A program made the position numbers and the translations under genes. The notes below the pieces were generated by a model. The model was given only the letters and a program-made list of their open reading frames with translations, searched no databases and was not told the origin of the DNA. Positions 5,455 to 9,100 of a stretch of 9,100 nt of DNA are shown one piece after another. Positions within the stretch are counted from its first letter, which is position 1, and each line of letters begins with the position of its first letter. Source of the stretch: an uncultured Eubacteriales bacterium (lineage in GTDB: Bacteria > Bacillota > Clostridia > Lachnospirales > Lachnospiraceae); contig ONWL01000129.1 in assembly GCA_900321525.1 (NCBI GenBank), positions 1 to 9,100 on the forward strand, read 5' to 3'.

Positions 5455-6392
5455 CATTTGTATGTGCCGGTCAGGGAGACCAGTATCCCGGTATGGGAAA
5501 GGAACTGGCCGGACAGTATCCGGAAGCGGCAGCAGTGTATGCATTGTGCGACGAAATTCGTCCGGGCACATCTGCACAGTGCTTTTCCGGTACAGAGGAA
5601 GAATTAAAGAAAACAAACAATACACAGCCATGTCTGTTTGTCATGGAATTGGCAGGGGCATCGATCCTGTTGCACAAAGGCATCCATCCGGATGCAGTGG
5701 CAGGTTTTTCTTTGGGAGAAGTGGTGGCGGCCACCATCGCCGGTGTCATGGACCCTGCCGCCGGTTTCCGCCTGGTGTGCAGACGAGGGGAATTGATGCA
5801 GCAGGCAGCCGAACAATTTGATACATCCATGGCAGCAGTGGTGAAACTGTCGTCAGAACAGGTGCAGGAACTTTGCAGCCGGTATTCGGATCTGTATCCG
5901 GTGAATTTCAATTGTCCCGGACAGGTTACTGTGTCAGGATTGTCTGACCGGATGCCGGAGTTTTCCGGGGATGTGAGAGCGGCTGGGGGGAGAGCCATTC
6001 CGCTAAAGGTGAAGGGGGCGTTTCATTCTCCGTTCATGCAAAAGGCAGCAGAGGCCTTTGCAGAAGAACTGAAACAGGCAGCGTTGCAGCAGGAGACCAT
6101 TCCCCTGTATTCCAATCTGACAGCAGAACCTTATACAGCAAATAAAGTAGAACTGTTGTCAAAACAGATTTGCAATCCGGTGCAGTGGGAGGCTACCATC
6201 CAGAACATGATTGCAGAGGGGATTGATACATTTATTGAAATCGGACCAGGTCAGACACTGACCCGCATGATCCAGAAGATCGATCCGGCTGTGTCAGCCT
6301 ATACCATGACAGCGTATTTGAAACAGATCGAAGCATCTGAAGCATCTCATGATGCGGATGCAACGGAATCCACGGAGGCAGAGACATGTTAA
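5442..6392 (+). CDS. fabD: Malonyl-CoA:ACP transacylase FabD
   Basis: A 316-residue acyltransferase that moves malonyl from CoA to ACP. The N-terminus has the family pattern (FVCAGQGDQYPGMGKEL). The nucleophile is Ser90 in GFSLGE, Arg115 (VCRRGELM) fits the carboxylate-binding arginine, and His195 in GAFHSPFM is the catalytic histidine. FIEIGPGQTLTRM near 264-276 is the usual C-terminal motif. The start at ATG 5442 gives the expected N-terminus; upstream in-frame sequence to 5331 lies within fabK. It overlaps fabK by 13 nt and fabG by 7 nt. The ribosome binding site is weak (GCAGG near 5429-5433), so coupling to fabK translation is likely. The last ~20 residues (IEASEASHDADATESTEAET) are an acidic, disordered-looking tail not needed for the fold. 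Confidence 0.95.
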   Translation: MGKIAFVCAGQGDQYPGMGKELAGQYPEAAAVYALCDEIRPGTSAQCFSGTEEELKKTNNTQPCLFVMELAGASILLHKGIHPDAVAGFSLGEVVAATIAGVMDPAAGFRLVCRRGELMQQAAEQFDTSMAAVVKLSSEQVQELCSRYSDLYPVNFNCPGQVTVSGLSDRMPEFSGDVRAAGGRAIPLKVKGAFHSPFMQKAAEAFAEELKQAALQQETIPLYSNLTAEPYTANKVELLSKQICNPVQWEATIQNMIAEGIDTFIEIGPGQTLTRMIQKIDPAVSAYTMTAYLKQIEASEASHDADATESTEAETC

Positions 6393-7114
6393 AAGGAAAA
6401 GTGGCCATTGTAACCGGCGGATCCCGTGGAATCGGGGAAGCCATCGCCTATGAACTGGCGTCAAAAGGCGCAGCCATTGCAGTCATTTATAGCGGCAATG
6501 CATCTGCTGCCAAACAGGTGTGCAGCAACTGTCAGGATAATTATGGGGTCAAGGCCCGGGCCTATCAGTGCAATGTGGCAGAATTTGAAACAGTAAAGCA
6601 GACCGTGGCCCAGATCAAGGCAGATTTCGGTACGGTACACATTCTGGTGAACAATGCAGGTATCACAAGAGACGGTTTGACAGCCATGATGAAGGAGGCC
6701 GATTTTGATGCAGTGTTAGATACCAATCTGAAGGGGGCGTTTCATATGATCCGCCACTGTACCGGGTTGTTTTTGAGAAACCGGGAAGGCTGTATCATCA
6801 ACATCAGTTCCGTCTCCGGTTTGATGGGTAATGCAGGACAGTGCAATTATGCGGCATCCAAAGCCGGTCTCATCGGTTTGACCAAGTCTGTGGCAAGGGA
6901 ACTGGCATCAAAGGGAATTCGGTGCAATGCCATCGCCCCGGGTTTTATTGCCACGGATATGACCCAGGATCAGTCTGACAATTCACTGCTGACCCAGGTG
7001 CCTCTTGGACGGATGGGAACCCCAAAGGAAGTGGCAGAAGCAGTGGTATTTCTGGCGTCTGCAAATTATATCACAGGCGAAGTGCTGCGGGTAGACGGCG
7101 GCATTGCCATGTAA
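6386..7114 (+). CDS. fabG: 3-oxoacyl-[acyl-carrier-protein] reductase FabG
   Basis: A 242-residue short-chain dehydrogenase/reductase of standard FabG length, which reduces 3-ketoacyl-ACP with NADPH. The Rossmann nucleotide-binding motif TGGSRGIG is at 10-17 and NNAG at 89-92. The catalytic set is Asn114, Ser142 (INISSVSG), Tyr155 and Lys159 (YAASK). The C-terminal VPLGRMGTPKEVAEAVVFLAS and ITGEVLRVDGG motifs are typical of FabG. GGAGG at 6374-6378 lies 7 nt before ATG, and the start overlaps the end of fabD by 7 nt. Position in the operon supports FabG over other SDR enzymes. Confidence 0.96.
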   Translation: MLKGKVAIVTGGSRGIGEAIAYELASKGAAIAVIYSGNASAAKQVCSNCQDNYGVKARAYQCNVAEFETVKQTVAQIKADFGTVHILVNNAGITRDGLTAMMKEADFDAVLDTNLKGAFHMIRHCTGLFLRNREGCIINISSVSGLMGNAGQCNYAASKAGLIGLTKSVARELASKGIRCNAIAPGFIATDMTQDQSDNSLLTQVPLGRMGTPKEVAEAVVFLASANYITGEVLRVDGGIAM

Positions 7115-7129
7115 GGAGAACAGGAAATC

Positions 7130-8368
7130 ATGAGCGAAAATAGAAGAGTTGTAGTCACCGGAATGGGTGCCGTCACCCCTTTGGGCAATCACGTGCAGGA
7201 TACATGGGAAGGCATGAAAGCCGGAAAAAATGGAATTGGTCCCATCACACTGTGTGATGCTGACAACCAAAAGGCAAAGCTGGCAGCAGAAGTGAAGGGA
7301 TTTGATCCGAAGGAATATCTGGAAATCAATGATGTATTGCGTACCGACCGCTATACCCAGTTTGCTGTAGCCGCCGCCCAGCAGGCAGTGGAAGAGAGTG
7401 GGATAGAAGGAACCGTAGAACCGGAACGGTTCGGCGTATGGTTTGGAACCGGCATTGGCGGCATTGGCACATTCGAACGGGAACATAGCAAACTGTTGGA
7501 AAAAGGTCCTCGTCGGGTGTCTCCTTTGTTTGTTCCTATGATGATCGCCAATATGGCAGCGGGTATGATCGCCATCCGGCATGACTGCCGTGGCACTGCC
7601 ATGCCTGCTGTGACTGCCTGTGCATCCGGTTCCAATGCCATCGGAGAAGCCATGCGTATGATTCGCCATGGCTATGCAGATGCGGTGATCACAGGAGGGG
7701 CAGAGGCTTCCATCACCCCTACTGCACTGGCTGGATTTGTGAATATGCAGGCATTGTCCACATCTACAGATCCGGATGCAGCGTCTCTTCCATTTGACAA
7801 GAGAAGAGGGGGATTTGTCATTGGAGAAGGGGCAGTGGCACTGGTGCTGGAAGAATATGAACATGCCAAAGCAAGAGGTGCCAAAATTTACGGAGAAGTA
7901 TGCGGATATGGTTCTACTTGTGATGCATATCATATGACAGCACCTCATCCGGAAGCAAGAGGAGGAGCCCGTGCCATGGCAGATGCCATGAAAGAAGCAG
8001 GGTATACCCCACAGGATGCAGTATACATCAATGCTCACGGTACCGGGACACCGATGAATGATCAGGTGGAAACGATGGCCATCAAACAGGCGCTGGGAGA
8101 GGAAGCAGCCAGACGGGCTTATGTCAGCTCTACCAAATCCATGACCGGACATATGTTAGGAGCAGCAGGTGCCGTAGAAGCACTGGCATGCCTGATGGCA
8201 TTGCAGGAAGGGGTGATTCCTCCTACCATTCATCTGAATGAACAGGACGAGGCATGCGATTTGAACTACGTACCCAATCAGGCAGTAAAGGCAGACATCC
8301 ATCTGGCATTGTCCAATTCACTGGGATTTGGCGGTCACAATGCATGTCTGGCATTTAGAAAGGTATAA
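7130..8368 (+). CDS. fabF: 3-oxoacyl-[acyl-carrier-protein] synthase II FabF
   Basis: A 412-residue elongating condensing enzyme (KAS II) that joins acyl chains to malonyl-ACP. The thiolase-fold start RRVVVTGMGAVTPLG is present. The catalytic triad is Cys164 in TACASGSNAIGEA, His303 in NAHGTGTPMND and His341 in STKSMTGHMLGAAG, with conserved Lys336. The gating loop SNSLGFGGHNA (395-405) is intact. Cys-His-His rather than Cys-His-Asn excludes a FabH-type enzyme. The gene starts 15 nt after fabG, with AAGGAG (7113-7118) and AGGA (7122-7125) both upstream. A 389-codon reverse-strand open frame across it is a composition shadow. Confidence 0.97.
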   Translation: MSENRRVVVTGMGAVTPLGNHVQDTWEGMKAGKNGIGPITLCDADNQKAKLAAEVKGFDPKEYLEINDVLRTDRYTQFAVAAAQQAVEESGIEGTVEPERFGVWFGTGIGGIGTFEREHSKLLEKGPRRVSPLFVPMMIANMAAGMIAIRHDCRGTAMPAVTACASGSNAIGEAMRMIRHGYADAVITGGAEASITPTALAGFVNMQALSTSTDPDAASLPFDKRRGGFVIGEGAVALVLEEYEHAKARGAKIYGEVCGYGSTCDAYHMTAPHPEARGGARAMADAMKEAGYTPQDAVYINAHGTGTPMNDQVETMAIKQALGEEAARRAYVSSTKSMTGHMLGAAGAVEALACLMALQEGVIPPTIHLNEQDEACDLNYVPNQAVKADIHLALSNSLGFGGHNACLAFRKV

Positions 8369-8371
8369 TGT

Positions 8372-8818
8372 ATGAATGAAGCAGATATTCGAAATTATGC
8401 AAGATTGATGCAGGAACTGGGATTGACCGGTTTGGAGATCACAGAAGACAATAAAGTGATGCGCCTTGAGCGTTCTATACCGGCTCCGGTGAAAGAAGTG
8501 GTGCGTATCGATGGGTATGCCGACAGTACATCGGTGCCGGAGACAGCTTCTACTCCGGCAGCAGTCCAGGAACAGAAAGATTGTGTCAGCGTCAAGTCTC
8601 CTCTGGTAGGAGTCTTTTATGCAGCGCCTGCGGAAAATGCAGATCCTTATGTATCCATTGGAGATCGGGTAAAAAAAGGACAGACGCTGTGTATTGTAGA
8701 AGCAATGAAACTGATGAATGAAATCGTAGCAGAAGAGGATGGCGTGATTTCTGATATCTGTGTCACCAACAGCCAGGTGGTAGAGTTTGGCACAGAATTA
8801 TTCCGAATGAAGAGGTGA
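8372..8818 (+). CDS. accB: Biotin carboxyl carrier protein of acetyl-CoA carboxylase (BCCP)
   Basis: A 148-residue BCCP, which carries carboxyl groups on biotin in the acetyl-CoA carboxylase complex that supplies malonyl-CoA. Residues 1-32 form the short N-terminal segment (IRNYARLMQELGLTGLEITED). Residues about 50-70 are a Ser/Thr/Pro/Ala linker, and 71-148 form the biotinyl domain. The biotinylation motif EAMKLMNE places the modified lysine at Lys113. VKSPLVGVFYAAP and VKKGQTLCIVEAMK are typical of BCCP. The gene begins 3 nt after the fabF stop, and GAAAGG at 8358-8363 serves as ribosome binding site. The remaining carboxylase subunits (accC, accD, accA) would be expected beyond the window, after fabZ. 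Confidence 0.96.
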   Translation: MNEADIRNYARLMQELGLTGLEITEDNKVMRLERSIPAPVKEVVRIDGYADSTSVPETASTPAAVQEQKDCVSVKSPLVGVFYAAPAENADPYVSIGDRVKKGQTLCIVEAMKLMNEIVAEEDGVISDICVTNSQVVEFGTELFRMKR

Positions 8819-8822
8819 CGAG

Positions 8823-9100
8823 ATGAATAGAGAAGAGATCATGCACATACTGCCTCATAGAGACCAGATGCTGTTGTTGGATGATGTAGAAAAGATCGAT
8901 GATGTGGCAGTGGGACATTATCGTGTGCGGGGAGATGAATTTTTCCTGCAGGGACATTTTCCAGGTAACCCTATCGTGCCAGGGGTGATTTTGTGTGAGA
9001 TCATGGCCCAGTCTGCCTGTATCCTGATGGAAGGACAGTTAGGGGAAGGAAAGACACCGGTTTATACCGGATTGGACCGAGTGAAGTTTCGCTCCATGGT
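8823..9100 (+). CDS. fabZ: 3-hydroxyacyl-[acyl-carrier-protein] dehydratase FabZ (3' truncated by window edge)
   Basis: The first 92 complete codons of a hotdog-fold dehydratase that converts 3-hydroxyacyl-ACP to trans-2-enoyl-ACP. ATG 8823 follows the accB stop by 4 nt, and GAGGTGA (8812-8818) serves as ribosome binding site. The N-terminus (MNREEIMHILPHRDQMLLLDDV) carries the FabZ PHR signature. The catalytic core GHFPGNPIVPGVILCEIMAQSA has His45 and Glu59 in the expected places. DRVKFRSMV matches the following strand. The frame is open to the window end; a full FabZ is usually about 140-150 residues, so roughly 50 are missing. Confidence 0.95.
   Translation, partial: MNREEIMHILPHRDQMLLLDDVEKIDDVAVGHYRVRGDEFFLQGHFPGNPIVPGVILCEIMAQSACILMEGQLGEGKTPVYTGLDRVKFRSM

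Noticed and set aside
6983..8152. A 389-codon reverse-strand open frame opposite fabG/fabF
   Set aside because: It lies over intact fabF and the end of fabG, its translation is Cys/His-rich with no recognisable motif, and no ribosome binding site stands out. It is a codon-bias shadow.
1..9100. CRISPR array, tRNA, rRNA, phage or defence genes
   Set aside because: No regularly spaced repeats, no tRNA-like cloverleaf in the gaps, and every substantial + strand gene is housekeeping or, in one case, unknown.

Overview
The window looks like chromosomal DNA from an anaerobic, low-to-moderate GC Firmicute, most likely a Lachnospiraceae-type Clostridium. This rests on three things: a Rel stringent-response gene followed by an MBL-fold hydrolase and hemZ, a type II fatty acid synthesis (FAS II) operon that uses FabK as its enoyl reductase, and strong AGGAGG-type ribosome binding sites. 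All real genes are on the + strand. No phage, integrase, CRISPR array, tRNA or rRNA is visible. The genus assignment is inference, since no search could be run.

Region 1 (1-3205) is housekeeping. It holds the C-terminal part of a RelA/SpoT-family (p)ppGpp synthetase/hydrolase, a glyoxalase-II-like metallo-beta-lactamase-fold hydrolase, and HemZ, a radical SAM protein of the coproporphyrinogen dehydrogenase family. Two of these genes have in-frame upstream extensions that are probably not translated. Ribosome binding sites favour starts at 853 and 1667.

Region 2 (3206-3481) is a gene-free, AT-rich stretch made almost entirely of nested inverted repeats: outer arms, middle arms and a 55-nt central palindrome. 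It is flanked by a 12-nt perfect direct repeat. One arm of this element occurs again, in opposite orientation, in the relA-MBL gap (737-823). It is therefore a dispersed, MITE-like repeat family with at least two members here. A possible extended -10 promoter lies in its right arm, just ahead of a 167-residue protein of unknown function (3482-3985).

Region 3 (3986-4282) is a 297-nt gap with several hairpins. One resembles an intrinsic terminator and has a competing alternative pairing. A TATAAT box follows.

Region 4 (4283-9100, continuing past the edge) is a tightly packed FAS II operon: acpP-fabK-fabD-fabG-fabF-accB-fabZ. Gaps are 15 nt or less, and three junctions overlap. ACP carries the chain. 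AccB is the biotin carrier of acetyl-CoA carboxylase, which makes malonyl-CoA. FabD loads malonyl onto ACP, FabF condenses, FabG reduces the ketone, FabZ dehydrates and FabK reduces the enoyl group. All catalytic residues checked are present. No fabH and no MarR/TetR-type regulator precede acpP within the window.

I see no convincing new multi-gene system. The items most worth following are the dispersed inverted-repeat element, the 167-residue unknown protein, and the hairpin-rich region ahead of the fatty acid operon.
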